Shown here in pieces: positions 1 through 10,997 of a stretch of DNA of 32,604 bases. The stretch comes from an uncultured Prochlorococcus sp. (GTDB taxonomy: Bacteria; Cyanobacteriota; Cyanobacteriia; PCC-6307; Cyanobiaceae). A program made the position numbers and the translations under genes. How positions within the stretch are numbered: position 1 is the stretch's first letter; every line of letters begins with the position of its first letter. The notes below the pieces were generated by a model that saw only the letters and a list, made by a program, of their open reading frames with translations, did no database searches and was not told where the DNA came from. The stretch is from contig CACIRS010000015.1 in the NCBI GenBank assembly GCA_902589115.1, positions 1 through 32,604 of the forward strand. Reading direction: 5' to 3'.

Positions 1-1
1 G

Positions 2-739
2 GATGGATTTGATTTTTTTGAATACAACAACTTGCAATCATTTGCTTCTTTAATTGAAAAATATAATTCTAAATATCAAAGAATATCAGCTGTAATAGTA
101 GAGCCTCTACAAGGCGAAGGAGGGGTGCATCCAGGCAAAAAAGAATTCTTTAAAGGTCTTAGTGAATTGTGCAAGAAAAGCCAAATTTTATTAGTTCTCG
201 ATGAGGTTCAGACAGGCTTAGCTAGAACAGGAACCTTGTGGGGTTACGAGCAATTAGGAATAGAACCAGATCTTTTCACTTCAGCAAAAGGCCTCGGCGG
301 CGGTCATGCTATTGGCGCTTTATTAATAAAAAACCAAGTAGATATTTTCGAACCTGGAGACCATGCAAGTACCTTTGGGGGCAATCCTTTTGCATGTAAT
401 GCTGGTTTAACAGTAGCAACGGAAATTGAAAGAAGGAATTTAATTACTAATGTTAATTCAAGAGGGCAGCAATTACGAAGCAAATTAAATAGCCTTATTT
501 TGAAATACCCAAATCATTTAAAAGAGGTTAGGGGTTGGGGACTAATACAAGGGCTAGTAATTAAAGAAGACTCTTATATAACTGCAGAAGGTTTCTGTCA
601 TAATGCTATAAAAAATAAATTATTAGTCGTTCCTGCTGGTCCTAAGGTTGTTAGATTTGTTCCAGCTCTAATTATAAACAAGCGAGAAATTGATAAGCTT
701 TTCTCAATGGTAGAAAAAACATTTGCATCACTTATCTGA
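2..739 (+). CDS. argD: Acetylornithine aminotransferase, 3' part (gene starts before the window)
   Basis: This is a PLP-dependent class-III aminotransferase of arginine biosynthesis, converting N-acetylornithine to N-acetylglutamate semialdehyde in the cytoplasm. The reading frame is open from base 2, so the gene is cut by the window edge; about 245 residues are present and the N-terminal third is missing. Visible family motifs are EPLQGEGGV, LDEVQTGLARTG and SAKGLGGG, whose lysine should form the Schiff base with PLP, followed by STFGGNPFACNAG and a C-terminal VRFVPALI segment. These fit ArgD better than other class-III enzymes, though a related ornithine-type aminotransferase cannot be fully excluded. 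Its TGA stop is followed with no gap by folC in the same frame. Confidence 0.93.
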   Translation, partial: DGFDFFEYNNLQSFASLIEKYNSKYQRISAVIVEPLQGEGGVHPGKKEFFKGLSELCKKSQILLVLDEVQTGLARTGTLWGYEQLGIEPDLFTSAKGLGGGHAIGALLIKNQVDIFEPGDHASTFGGNPFACNAGLTVATEIERRNLITNVNSRGQQLRSKLNSLILKYPNHLKEVRGWGLIQGLVIKEDSYITAEGFCHNAIKNKLLVVPAGPKVVRFVPALIINKREIDKLFSMVEKTFASLI

Positions 740-2021
<1,282 letters not shown>

Positions 2022-2057
2022 TCAGCTTTATAAATTAAACGGATAAAATACATTTGT

Positions 2058-3413
2058 TTAAATCCAACCCTTTAATTTACCAGGATTAAGTAATCCTGCA
2101 GGGTCATAATTTCTTTTTGCTTGAACTTGATCCCCATCAATTACTCCTAATCCTCCATCTTCCACCGTAATTGCATGAGGGTTGAAAATAACAGCTCCTA
2201 AATGCTTGCAATCAGAAATTAATTCAAATAATGAATTCCTATCACGCCATTTAAACAAAGGCAAAGCGGCAAGTCTTTGTTGCCCTTGCTGTCTAACACC
2301 TTCTAAATGCCATAGCAAATCTTCACCCCATTTGTTTTTCAACCCAGAAAAAAATGGTATTGCTGGTTGAGGCAACAACATTTGTAAATATGTCCAATTC
2401 GAATCTATAGAACGCATATGCAATGTAGTGTGATTCCATGACAACTCTCTCAATCCAGAACCACTGCAATCATTCTCTGGTCCCAAATTTTTAAACACAG
2501 CGGAAAAAGACTTAGCAAGACGCTCTAAAGTTGTAACTCCATCAGGAGAAACTAAAAGCAATAATCGATGCTTTCCATTAGCTGGTCCACTCCAAGTAGG
2601 CAAACAATCTAAGATCTTACTTTCAAGTAAAGTACAAAGATGTAGTTCAATTGCTGAACAGGAGCATTTATATAAAAGATCAACTGATTGCTCCCAATCC
2701 TCACAGTCAATAGTTACTGCTTGCCAATCCTCTAAAGAAGTAGTTGAAATAGTTAAAGAAGTAATGATTCCATTAGTTCCATAAGCATGGTTTAAAGCTT
2801 CAGAATCTTTCGCATTTAATTGAAGTAATTGAGGTTTTTTATTCAAAGTAACAATCTCAAGTCCCAAAAGATGACCAGGGTCTCGTAAAAACCCCCATCT
2901 AACGGAACCAATCCCTCCAGAACCACCTGCAAAAAAGCCTCCTATAGATGCACTTCGCCATGTACTTGGGAGTAAACGCAATTGCCTACCTTTAGCAAAA
3001 AGCTCTTTATTCAAATCTCTCAGCAAGCATCCTGGTTCAACAGTAATGCAACCATTAGAAGGGTCATATTTTCTGATTTTTCGCAACTCACCCATAAGCA
3101 TCACAACTCCTCCCTGAAGGGGGACACATTGGCCGTAATTTCCAGTACCTGAACCTCTAATAGTTAAAGGAATTGAATTCCTATAACAAGCATCTGCAAC
3201 TTCAATCACTGCTTCTACAGAACTTGGTTGCACAACTAAATCAGCTAAACAACTACTTAATTTTTCACGAAGTAAGGGAGAATAATCATAAAAATCGCGG
3301 GAAAATCTTTCTCTATCACTTTTTTCATATATCAACTTCAAATCTTCTATCAAAGATAAGTCAGCTTGTAATTTTTTTAATGCAGTAGGATTATGCATAG
3401 GGAAAGTATTCAT
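2058..3413 (-). CDS. FAD-linked oxidase, glycolate-oxidase (GlcD/GlcE) type
   Basis: This 451-residue protein has a PCMH-type FAD-binding domain (FAD_binding_4 family) and a C-terminal FAD oxidase domain. Near residues 60-190 it shows VVQPSSVEAVIEVADAC, PLTIRGSGTGNYGQ, VEPGC and SIGGFFAGGSGGIGSVRWG, all flavin-contacting elements of the family. It ends in the typical YDPAGLLNPGKLKGW. The family oxidises 2-hydroxy acids or related substrates; the substrate here cannot be told from sequence. Cyanobacterial homologues are often labelled glycolate oxidase subunit. The ATG at 3413 overlaps the upstream amidohydrolase stop by 4 bases (ATGA), which indicates coupling. A second Met five residues in is an alternative start. 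Confidence 0.85.
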   Translation of the reverse strand: MNTFPMHNPTALKKLQADLSLIEDLKLIYEKSDRERFSRDFYDYSPLLREKLSSCLADLVVQPSSVEAVIEVADACYRNSIPLTIRGSGTGNYGQCVPLQGGVVMLMGELRKIRKYDPSNGCITVEPGCLLRDLNKELFAKGRQLRLLPSTWRSASIGGFFAGGSGGIGSVRWGFLRDPGHLLGLEIVTLNKKPQLLQLNAKDSEALNHAYGTNGIITSLTISTTSLEDWQAVTIDCEDWEQSVDLLYKCSCSAIELHLCTLLESKILDCLPTWSGPANGKHRLLLLVSPDGVTTLERLAKSFSAVFKNLGPENDCSGSGLRELSWNHTTLHMRSIDSNWTYLQMLLPQPAIPFFSGLKNKWGEDLLWHLEGVRQQGQQRLAALPLFKWRDRNSLFELISDCKHLGAVIFNPHAITVEDGGLGVIDGDQVQAKRNYDPAGLLNPGKLKGWI

Positions 3414-4672
3414 TTAGTAATTTTCTGATCGCCCAACCATTCTCCTGCAATTAATACCTCCCTCTGAGGAGGCTTGGCCAAAGCTTCCGACCAACTTATT
3501 GCATCCAAAAGAATAAAGTCAGCTGGACTTCCAGGGCGAATAATTCCATCCCACGATAGATTTAAAACCTTTGCAGCACTAGTCGTAAATGGTGACAGTC
3601 CCAATCGATGCCATGGGGCTAATTGGGTCAGCGGCAAACAAAATCCCATTAAAGATAATGGATCTAAATCCCCCAAAGGGAACCAGGAATCTTTAACATT
3701 ATCACCACCAATAGCAACTTTTACTCCTGCATATTGTAATTGAGAAATTGGTGCAATAGGACGAATAATGGGGGTAGAAAAAGGTTTACGACCAAGCAAC
3801 CATGCATTTGTTAAAGGTAATGCAATGACATTTACTTGATGTCTTGCCAATTGATCTGCAATGTATTTTATTTGATTAATTCTTAATAATCCTAAACTAC
3901 TTATGTGGCTACATGTAATAGGTATATTTAATTTCATTTGATCAAGTATTTTCAAAAGGATTCTCAATCCCGCTGCAGGATATATTTCTGATTCATCAAT
4001 ATGCAGGTCTACTCCGCAACCTTTATCTTCTGCAAGAGTAAGCATTTGTCTTAATTCATCCTCAACCTCTTTATTCTTAAAAGGAGGGACAATAACTCCA
4101 CCTAAAAGTCCATTAAATGATGCGCATTTAGAGGCTAAGTGATGGCCCCTTTCATTATTCCAAAAAGATAAAGGAGCAAGAGCAACCATTTGTAAATCAA
4201 TCAAAGCTGACCATTTTGATCTCACTTCTAACAAAGACTCCCAAGTATTTTCAGCTGATGATCCAAAAATATCAATATGACTCCTTATTGATCGAATCCC
4301 ATTTCGTAAAGCAAGGTTTAATGAATTATCAACACTTTGAAGGATGTTATTCAAAGTCCTAGTGTTATGTTCTCGAAGATTCACAGCTAAAGCTTCCGAA
4401 TAAGTTCCTGCAAGATTAGGAGCTTTTAACCAAGTAAATGCCTTATCTATATGTGTATGAGGTTCCACAAGCCTTGGCAGAAGAAGTTTTAAATGTTGAT
4501 TATGCAACAATTCTAGAGATTCAATAGAAGAAATCTTTCCCTTTTCCCACCTAATGTGCAGTGAACATAAGCCTTCTTTATTAACCTCAGAATGCTCAAT
4601 ATCCTTAACGTTACTACTTATAAGTCCTCTAGGGACTAAAGCATCTATAGAACCAGTTCGATCCTGAATCAC
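3410..4672 (-). CDS. Amidohydrolase, cytosine-deaminase (CodA) like
   Basis: This 420-residue TIM-barrel metallohydrolase carries the expected metal-site motifs in order: HTHIDKAF around residue 93, DLHIDE near 227, CSHISS near 258 and GGDNVKD near 318. It ends with a small beta domain (PGSPADFILLDA). CodA-type enzymes deaminate cytosine or related N-heterocycles, and homologues act on other cyclic amides, so the substrate is uncertain. The start is GTG at 4672. It is the first gene of a two-gene operon with the FAD-linked oxidase, linked by an ATGA overlap, which suggests a joint catabolic or salvage role that I cannot identify. Confidence 0.82.
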   Translation of the reverse strand: MIQDRTGSIDALVPRGLISSNVKDIEHSEVNKEGLCSLHIRWEKGKISSIESLELLHNQHLKLLLPRLVEPHTHIDKAFTWLKAPNLAGTYSEALAVNLREHNTRTLNNILQSVDNSLNLALRNGIRSIRSHIDIFGSSAENTWESLLEVRSKWSALIDLQMVALAPLSFWNNERGHHLASKCASFNGLLGGVIVPPFKNKEVEDELRQMLTLAEDKGCGVDLHIDESEIYPAAGLRILLKILDQMKLNIPITCSHISSLGLLRINQIKYIADQLARHQVNVIALPLTNAWLLGRKPFSTPIIRPIAPISQLQYAGVKVAIGGDNVKDSWFPLGDLDPLSLMGFCLPLTQLAPWHRLGLSPFTTSAAKVLNLSWDGIIRPGSPADFILLDAISWSEALAKPPQREVLIAGEWLGDQKITK

Positions 4673-5029
4673 TTAAAATTGTTAAATACTTATGGGCAAT
4701 CAAGAATTGCCCTAGTTAATCAAGATTAGTAGATCATTATGAGTAAAGCCTGAATTTCTCTCAAAATAAGCAGATGCAACTGGCTCAGTTATCCCGAAAT
4801 TTTGAATAATCTTATATCAATTCAAAAAACCATATCAAACAATACTCTAAGGTTGATCATAGATAATTCCGCAAAAAAGCAGTGCCAGCCTAGATAGGCA
4901 AAGACAGGTATGGTGTTGACCCTAAGAAGAAAGGTTGCCCTCCCAATACATTTTCTTGAAAGAGGAAGTATTTGAACAATAATCTTTTTAGAATGCCATC
5001 TAGGCTAATTGGTAAATTCTTACCGACGC
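4673..5029. other. Intergenic spacer upstream of tRNA-His, no gene seen
   Basis: This spacer of 357 bases shows no convincing reading frame. The only structure I see is a small hairpin at 4888-4899 (GCCTA/TAGGC, loop GA). It should hold the promoters of the minus-strand amidohydrolase operon and of tRNA-His, but I could not define a well-spaced -35/-10 pair. Confidence 0.5.
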
Positions 5030-5103
5030 GGCGGGCGTCGCCAAGTGGTTAAGGCAGCGGCTTGTGGCGCCGCTATTCGGGGGTTCGAATCCCCTCGCTC
5101 GCC
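5030..5103 (+). tRNA. tRNA-His (GTG)
   Basis: A full cloverleaf can be folded. The acceptor stem is 5031-5037 with 5096-5102, and the anticodon stem is 5057-5061 with 5069-5073. The anticodon GTG is at 5064-5066. The T stem is 5079-5083 with 5091-5095, around loop TTCGAAT. An extra G at 5030 (G-1) opposite C73 (5103) is the histidine identity element and confirms the assignment. The CCA end is not encoded. Confidence 0.97.
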
Positions 5104-5227
5104 CTCAACACTCAATAGAATAAAGATGTTCAGATTGAGCAACTCTTTTTACTAGGCAGGAAATTCTTAATCCACAATCCAGAAGTCTTAATGAGAACTG
5201 CAGCAAACCTTTAAATCAATTCTGATC

Positions 5228-6640
5228 GTGATAGCAACTCCTTCAAAACAAATTCATCAACAAAGCTCCCAAAAAACACTCAAAAAAGGGAGCTACTGGA
5301 TAACAACTTTCGGATGTCAAATGAATAAGGCCGACTCTGAAAGGATGGCTGGCATTCTTGAAGGGATGGGATATAAGCAAGCAGAGAAAGAATTACAAGC
5401 CGATTTAGTTCTATATAACACTTGTACTATTAGAGATAATGCAGAGCAAAAAGTTTATAGCTATTTAGGGAGGCAAGCTCAGCGAAAAAAAGAACGTCCT
5501 GATTTAAAACTTATAGTTGCAGGTTGTGTTGCACAACAAGAAGGAGAGTCTCTTCTAAGAAGAGTACCTGAACTTGATCTTGTAATGGGTCCTCAGCATG
5601 CAAACCGTCTGGAAATTCTTCTGAATAAAGTTGATAATGGGCATCAAGTGGTAGCAACTGAGGAAATCAATATTATTGAAGACTTAACTACTGCCAGAAG
5701 GGATAGCAAAATTTGCGCCTGGGTAAATGTAATTTATGGTTGTAATGAAAGATGTACTTACTGCGTAGTTCCTTCAGTAAGAGGGCAAGAACAATCTAGA
5801 ACCCCTGAAGCAATAAAAAAAGAAATCAATTATCTTGCGACTTGCGGATTCAAAGAAATAACACTATTAGGTCAAAACATTGATGCATATGGACGTGATT
5901 TACCAGGAATTACTAAAGAAGGTAGACGGGAAAATACATTCACAGACTTACTCAAATACGTTCATGATGTTGATGGTGTCGAAAGAATAAGGTTCGCAAC
6001 CAGTCATCCTAGATATTTCACAAATCGACTAATTGAAACTTGTGCAGAATTACCAAAATTATGCGAGCATTTTCATATACCCTTTCAAAGCGGTAGCAAT
6101 CAAATTCTAAAGGCAATGGCTAGAGGTTATACAATTGAAAAATATAAGAAAATTATTGATTATATAAGAAAATTAATGCCTCAAGCTTCAATAACTGCAG
6201 ATGTAATTGTTGCATTCCCTGGGGAAACAGAATCACAGTTCAGGGAAACATTATCCATTATTAAAGAAATTGGATTTGACCAAGTTAATACAGCAGCTTA
6301 CTCTCCGCGACCAAATACACCAGCAGCTAACTGGCCTAACCAGATCAAAGAATCTATCAAAGTAGAAAGATTAAGAGAGCTAAATTTATTAGTTGAGAGA
6401 ATTGCAAAAGATCGTAATGGTCGTTATCAAGGAAAGATAGAAGAAATTCTTGTTGAAGATATAAACCCAAAAAATAATTCCCAATTAATGGGCCGAACTA
6501 GAACAAATCGCCTTACATTTTTCCCTAAAGAAGGTAAAAATGGATTAGGATACAAGCCTGGTGATTTAGTCTCAGTTAAAATAGAAAATATCCGCTCATT
6601 TTCTTTGACAGGAAAACCTTTGGATGAATTTGATCGCTAA
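5228..6640 (+). CDS. miaB: tRNA-2-methylthio-N6-dimethylallyladenosine synthase MiaB
   Basis: This radical-SAM methylthiotransferase modifies A37 of tRNAs that read UNN codons. The 470 residues contain an N-terminal UPF0004 domain with three cluster cysteines ([13 protein letters not shown] at about 30, NTCTIRDNA at about 66, AGCVAQQEG at about 100). The radical-SAM CxxxCxxC motif ([10 protein letters not shown]) is near 172-179, and a C-terminal TRAM domain ([11 protein letters not shown] region) follows. The start is GTG at 5228; no ATG in frame precedes the conserved region. It lies downstream of tRNA-His and 43 bases before ddl, so miaB and ddl may form one transcript. Confidence 0.96.
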   Translation: MIATPSKQIHQQSSQKTLKKGSYWITTFGCQMNKADSERMAGILEGMGYKQAEKELQADLVLYNTCTIRDNAEQKVYSYLGRQAQRKKERPDLKLIVAGCVAQQEGESLLRRVPELDLVMGPQHANRLEILLNKVDNGHQVVATEEINIIEDLTTARRDSKICAWVNVIYGCNERCTYCVVPSVRGQEQSRTPEAIKKEINYLATCGFKEITLLGQNIDAYGRDLPGITKEGRRENTFTDLLKYVHDVDGVERIRFATSHPRYFTNRLIETCAELPKLCEHFHIPFQSGSNQILKAMARGYTIEKYKKIIDYIRKLMPQASITADVIVAFPGETESQFRETLSIIKEIGFDQVNTAAYSPRPNTPAANWPNQIKESIKVERLRELNLLVERIAKDRNGRYQGKIEEILVEDINPKNNSQLMGRTRTNRLTFFPKEGKNGLGYKPGDLVSVKIENIRSFSLTGKPLDEFDR

Positions 6641-6683
6641 CGCTGATAGCTTATAGCTAATTAAAAACGATCTAATATTTTCG

Positions 6684-7739
6684 ATGACATCTTCCCGAAC
6701 TTGTATAGGTGTTCTGTTCGGTGGAGCTTCCAGAGAGCATAATGTCTCAATCAAGTCTGCACAAACAATTGTATTAGCCTTAAGAAGCGGTATTAATGTG
6801 AATAAGTTTTTAGTAAAACCTTTTTATATAGATCCAAATGGTCAATGGATGTCAAGTGATATTTCAGAAAAAATACTCCAAAAAGGTAATGCAATAAATT
6901 CAAGCTCTAAGCTTTTAAATGTCTCAGCTTTTAAATGTTTGCCTGATGGAAGTGAAGAAATAGAAGTTTGGTTCCCAGTCCTTCATGGTCCAAATGGAGA
7001 AGATGGAACAGTTCAAGGGCTTTTAAAACTTACTGGTAAGCGATTTGTAGGTTCTGATGTAATGGCTTCAGCCATAGGAATGGACAAAATAGCAATGAAA
7101 GCAATATTCAAAGAGGCCGGCTTACCTCAATTACCATATATCGCAATAAATTCAAATGAATTTCAAAATGAGCTTCAACTGATTAAAACGATAAAAGATA
7201 TTGAAGCCAGTTTGAAATATCCGATTTTCATTAAGCCTGCCAATCTTGGCTCTTCGATTGGCATCACAAAAGCCAAAAACCAAAAAGAATTAAATTTTGG
7301 TCTTATAGAAGCAGCCAAATTTGATAAAAGAATAGTTATTGAGAAAGGAATAGCAGCAAGGGAACTAGAATGTGCAGTTCTAGGAATAGAACCAATGCAA
7401 ATATCTAAAGTAGGTGAAATAGATTTTGATTCAGAATGGTATGACTACGATAGTAAATATTTAAGCTCTAAAAGCCAAGCAATAATACCTGCGCCTATAG
7501 AAAAGGAAATAAGTGAGCAAGTTCAGGAAATGACTCTAAAAGCATGCAAAGCCATTGATGCAAAAGGCTTAGCAAGAGTAGATTTCTTTTATGAGAATCA
7601 AAGTCGCAAGCTATGGCTAAATGAAATAAATACTTTGCCTGGGTTTACAAGACAGAGTATGTACCCAATGCTTTGGGAAGCTACAAACATTTCTCTTCAA
7701 GAACTAGTCAGACAGTTAGTAGAAACCGCAGCAGAATGA
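6684..7739 (+). CDS. ddl: D-alanine--D-alanine ligase
   Basis: This ATP-grasp ligase makes the D-Ala-D-Ala dipeptide for peptidoglycan. Its 351 residues show the signature motifs FGGASREHNVSIKSA at the N-terminus, HGPNGEDGTVQGLL near residue 95, FIKPANLGSSIGI near 180 and WLNEINTLPGFT near 313. The ATG start gives a complete N-terminus. It is first in a wall/division block: ddl, a small membrane protein, ftsQ, a J-domain protein and ftsZ all run in the same direction. Confidence 0.96.
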   Translation: MTSSRTCIGVLFGGASREHNVSIKSAQTIVLALRSGINVNKFLVKPFYIDPNGQWMSSDISEKILQKGNAINSSSKLLNVSAFKCLPDGSEEIEVWFPVLHGPNGEDGTVQGLLKLTGKRFVGSDVMASAIGMDKIAMKAIFKEAGLPQLPYIAINSNEFQNELQLIKTIKDIEASLKYPIFIKPANLGSSIGITKAKNQKELNFGLIEAAKFDKRIVIEKGIAARELECAVLGIEPMQISKVGEIDFDSEWYDYDSKYLSSKSQAIIPAPIEKEISEQVQEMTLKACKAIDAKGLARVDFFYENQSRKLWLNEINTLPGFTRQSMYPMLWEATNISLQELVRQLVETAAE

Positions 7740-7784
7740 TCAAAGTGCTGCTGCATATCGCTTAAATCATTCCACTATCTTCAA

Positions 7785-8195
7785 ATGATTCACGGATTGC
7801 TCTGGTTCCCTCTCCTTTTGGTATTTGTTCTTCTTACCGCCCTCGGTTGGCTTGAACGTCGCAGACAAAACCTTTTTTTGATATGGGCAGAAGGTTCAGA
7901 GCTTTCTAAGTTGGATATATCAGGAGCTGCTCGCCTAAAGGAAGGGATTTTGAGCTTAAGCACATTTGAAGCAGGTAAATTTCAAGAAAAAGATGCTTTT
8001 GAAATTAAACAATTAGAACTAGTAGAATTAATGGCACTTTCATCTGGGGAAGCACCTTTAACCAATGAATCACAAGGTCGATGTAGACTTCGACTTATTG
8101 GGAAGGGTAAAGAAATGGATGTACCTTTTGAAGATGCTGATAGAGCCAGAGATTGGATTGATCAACTAATGGCTAGGGCTAGATGTGATCTGTGA
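7785..8195 (+). CDS. Conserved cyanobacterial membrane-anchored protein between ddl and ftsQ
   Basis: This 136-residue protein has one N-terminal membrane segment (about residues 4-20, GLLWFPLLLVFVLLTALGW) and a cytoplasmic or lumenal domain of about 110 residues rich in Glu and Leu. I do not recognise a named domain. It ends in an overlap with ftsQ (GTGA: GTG start inside its TGA stop), so it is probably translated together with ftsQ. That position suggests an envelope or division role, but this is inference only. Confidence 0.8.
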   Translation: MIHGLLWFPLLLVFVLLTALGWLERRRQNLFLIWAEGSELSKLDISGAARLKEGILSLSTFEAGKFQEKDAFEIKQLELVELMALSSGEAPLTNESQGRCRLRLIGKGKEMDVPFEDADRARDWIDQLMARARCDL

Positions 8196-8992
8196 ATTCA
8201 TATAAAAGTCAAGTTAGTTCCTTACATTCAGGCTCAAAACAATCAAGCAAAAGTAAAACTAAAGACTATAAAAAAATTGGTATTGAATATTGGAGATTTT
8301 TCTTATATAGTTTTATTTCTGTAACTCTAAGTTTTTTTTATATAAACAATGGGTGGAGCCACTTATACCCTAACCAAATTAATATTATTGGTAAAACAAA
8401 AATTAAAAATAATTTAGTACTTGATGCATCTAAACTAAATTTCCCAATTTCTTTGTTTTCAATAAAGCCTAAAACGCTTGAGGAAAACCTTTTAAAAAAT
8501 CTTCCAATAAAAAATGCAGGAATTCGCAGATACCTAATTCCGCCAGGTTTAGAAATTGAGATTCAAGAAAGAAAAGCCATTTCTTATGCAATAAGAAATG
8601 GCTTAAATGGTAAGGAAAAAGGGATGCTTGATGTAGATGGATATTGGATTCCTATAAAAATCGCAGAAAAAGCTCAGCCCTTAAAGCCAAATTTACAAGT
8701 TGAAGGCTGGATTTCTAATCATAGAGAATGGATCTCAAAAGTTTTATCAAAAAGAAATCAATTAGGAAGTCCACTTCTTAAAATTATTTTGACCCCTAAT
8801 GGAGAATTAAAACTCTCAACCGAAGAATTTAAAATTATATATTTCGGCAAAAATCCTAATCTAGTTGATGAACAACTCAAAGTATTAGCCTATCTAAGCG
8901 AGAATTTACCTTCTGAATTTAGAGACAAGGTCGGTACAATTGTTGATATAAGTGATCCAAATAGGCCTGAGCTTCAAATTCCAACAAAATAA
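8192..8992 (+). CDS. ftsQ: Cell division protein FtsQ
   Basis: This 266-residue bitopic protein has a basic N-terminus, one membrane segment near residues 36-54, and a POTRA-like domain (INIIGKTKIKNNLV, then LEIEIQERKAISYAI) followed by the beta domain. This order, and its place in the ddl-ftsQ-ftsZ block, identify FtsQ/DivIB, a divisome protein bridging early and late division proteins. The GTG start overlaps the preceding stop by 4 bases. Sequence conservation is weak, as usual for FtsQ, so context carries part of the call. Confidence 0.88.
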   Translation: MNSYKSQVSSLHSGSKQSSKSKTKDYKKIGIEYWRFFLYSFISVTLSFFYINNGWSHLYPNQINIIGKTKIKNNLVLDASKLNFPISLFSIKPKTLEENLLKNLPIKNAGIRRYLIPPGLEIEIQERKAISYAIRNGLNGKEKGMLDVDGYWIPIKIAEKAQPLKPNLQVEGWISNHREWISKVLSKRNQLGSPLLKIILTPNGELKLSTEEFKIIYFGKNPNLVDEQLKVLAYLSENLPSEFRDKVGTIVDISDPNRPELQIPTK

Positions 8993-9067
8993 ATATAGAG
9001 GCTGCCCTTCTAAATTCTTCTTAAATATATCTTCCTGACTTTAGTCTTAACTCCTATTAATTTGCTG

Positions 9068-9092
9068 GCCAGGATAAAAAATTTATCTTGGC
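9068..9092 (+). terminator. Strong hairpin after ftsQ, possible terminator without a T-run
   Basis: An 11-base-pair stem (GCCAGGATAAA with TTTATCTTGGC, one G-T pair) with a 3-base loop lies 75 bases after the ftsQ stop. No clear run of T follows, so it may instead be an mRNA-stabilising or processing structure. The remaining spacer to 9294 holds nothing else I can identify. Confidence 0.5.
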
Positions 9093-9294
9093 TATTTGAA
9101 GACTTTATTGAAGATTTAAACCGCAACTTGATAGTTCAGTAATATCTTTTTATTTCCAGCAATTCTTTAGATGCTTAAACAAATAATTAAAAAGCCAAGA
9201 AATGCACTACAAAATATAAATGATTCAGTTCCCCATACTGGTCAAAAGGGTGTTTTTTAGATATTCAAGGTTTAATTATTTTTAACCTCTGCAG

Positions 9295-9690
9295 ATGTCA
9301 TCATCTACTAGCACGTTTAACTATTGGTCATTATTAGGACTTTCTCCTGGAAGTAACGACGAACAAATCAAGAAAGCGTTTAGAAGAGAAGCTATGCGTT
9401 GGCACCCTGACACCAATAGGAACAATAGAAACGCCGAAGAGCGCTTTAAATGGATTAACGAAGCCTATAAGGTTCTAAGCGATCCTAAGAGGCGCTTTGA
9501 ATGGGAAATAGCTGGCAGACCAAGTTTTCAGATTGAAAGTCCCAGTAATCGGGAAGATCAAATAGAAACTCCAACAATAAATAGAGTTCCCGAAGAAAGT
9601 AAAAAAATCAGTTTCAACCCTGCTGAGAGACTGATGATTTTTATCGTTGCGGTTTTGTCTTTGTTACTTTTGAATACTTTTATCCTCTAA
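9295..9690 (+). CDS. J-domain membrane protein (DnaJ-like, no zinc fingers)
   Basis: This 131-residue protein has a J domain at residues 10-66, including the invariant HPD at 37-39 that stimulates DnaK ATPase. A polar linker and a C-terminal membrane helix (about 112-130, MIFIVAVLSLLLLNTFIL) follow. The Gly/Phe region and the zinc-finger and client-binding domains of DnaJ are missing, so it is a tail-anchored J-protein that would bring Hsp70 to a membrane. It sits between ftsQ and ftsZ in the same direction, which suggests, without proof, a role near division proteins. The start is ATG at 9295. Confidence 0.88.
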   Translation: MSSSTSTFNYWSLLGLSPGSNDEQIKKAFRREAMRWHPDTNRNNRNAEERFKWINEAYKVLSDPKRRFEWEIAGRPSFQIESPSNREDQIETPTINRVPEESKKISFNPAERLMIFIVAVLSLLLLNTFIL

Positions 9691-9856
9691 TCCCGAGAGG
9701 CAAGAAAGTCAATGATATCCAGGAGTTTCTAGCCAATTATGCCATGTTTCATTTGCAAGGAATCGAACAAAAGTTAGGTTATAGGTTATTGACAATATCA
9801 ACATATTCCAGAAGTACAGACATAATGCACCAAAACCTCAACGATTAAGTCTGAAT

Positions 9857-10981
9857 ATGGAGATTGGCATCGGGAACAAATCTGGTCTTATGAAAATGGA
9901 GGGCATCTCTCCAAGTCAAATGGCCAGAATCGAGGTTATTGGAGTAGGAGGTGGCGGCAGTAATGCTGTAAACCGAATGATTTTAAGCGATCTAGAAGGT
10001 GTTTCTTATCGCGTACTGAATACTGATGCCCAAGCCTTACTCCAATCCAATTCAAGTAATAGAGTTCAACTTGGTCAAAATCTAACTAGGGGATTAGGGG
10101 CTGGAGGGAATCCAAATATTGGTCAAAAAGCAGCTGAAGAATCTAGATCTGAGCTTCAACAATCCTTAGAAGGCTCAGATCTAGTTTTTATTGCCGCTGG
10201 AATGGGCGGGGGAACAGGCACAGGAGCAGCTCCAGTAGTTGCTGAAGTAGCAAAAGAAAGCGGGGCTTTAACTGTTGGAATAGTGACTAAGCCCTTTGGG
10301 TTTGAGGGACGTAGGAGAATGAGACAAGCCGATGAAGGGATAACTCGATTAGCAGAGAATGTGGATACTTTGATAGTTATCCCAAATGATCGAATAAAGG
10401 AAGTAATTGCAGGAGCTCCTCTTCAAGAAGCCTTTCGAAGTGCAGATGATGTTCTCAGAATGGGAGTAAAAGGAATAAGTGACATAATCACCTGTCCTGG
10501 TCTAGTTAATGTTGACTTTGCAGATGTCAGATCAGTAATGACAGAAGCAGGGACCGCACTTCTAGGAATTGGTTTAGGGTCTGGCAGATCAAGGGCTATT
10601 GAGGCTGCTCAAGCAGCAATCAATAGCCCATTACTAGAAGCGGCCAGGATAGATGGAGCTAAAGGTTGTGTAATTAACATTACTGGTGGGGTAGATATGA
10701 CTCTAGAAGATATGACCTCTGCCTCTGAAGTGATTTATGACGTAGTCGATCCAGAAGCAAATATCATTGTAGGAGCAGTTGTTGATGAAAAACTAGAAGG
10801 AGAACTTCAAGTTACCGTTATTGCAACTGGGTTTGAAAGCAATCAACCTTATAAAAATCAAAGGGGCGCTAACAAATTAACTGGACAATCTTCCTATCAA
10901 CCATCAGTGACCAAAGAAGCTGGCGCAAGTATTCCTGAATTTCTTCGTTTAAGACAAATTAGAAAAGATCCAAACAAATAA
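9857..10981 (+). CDS. ftsZ: Cell division GTPase FtsZ
   Basis: This tubulin-like GTPase polymerises into the Z-ring at mid-cell. The 374 residues include IGVGGGGSNAVNRM (about 28-41), the tubulin signature GGGTGTGAAPVVAEVAK (about 117-133), the T7-loop region VNVDFADVRSVM, and a C-terminal IPEFLR peptide that docks partners. A perfect -35-like TTGACA lies at 9789-9794 and a good -10-like CATAAT at 9821-9826. Their 26-base separation is too wide for one promoter, so the start site is unresolved. Confidence 0.98.
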   Translation: MEIGIGNKSGLMKMEGISPSQMARIEVIGVGGGGSNAVNRMILSDLEGVSYRVLNTDAQALLQSNSSNRVQLGQNLTRGLGAGGNPNIGQKAAEESRSELQQSLEGSDLVFIAAGMGGGTGTGAAPVVAEVAKESGALTVGIVTKPFGFEGRRRMRQADEGITRLAENVDTLIVIPNDRIKEVIAGAPLQEAFRSADDVLRMGVKGISDIITCPGLVNVDFADVRSVMTEAGTALLGIGLGSGRSRAIEAAQAAINSPLLEAARIDGAKGCVINITGGVDMTLEDMTSASEVIYDVVDPEANIIVGAVVDEKLEGELQVTVIATGFESNQPYKNQRGANKLTGQSSYQPSVTKEAGASIPEFLRLRQIRKDPNK

Positions 10982-10997
10982 CTAAATTGAGATATAG

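Noticed and set aside
9789-9826. Single promoter for ftsZ from TTGACA and CATAAT
   Set aside because: The 26-base spacing is too long for a sigma-70 promoter.
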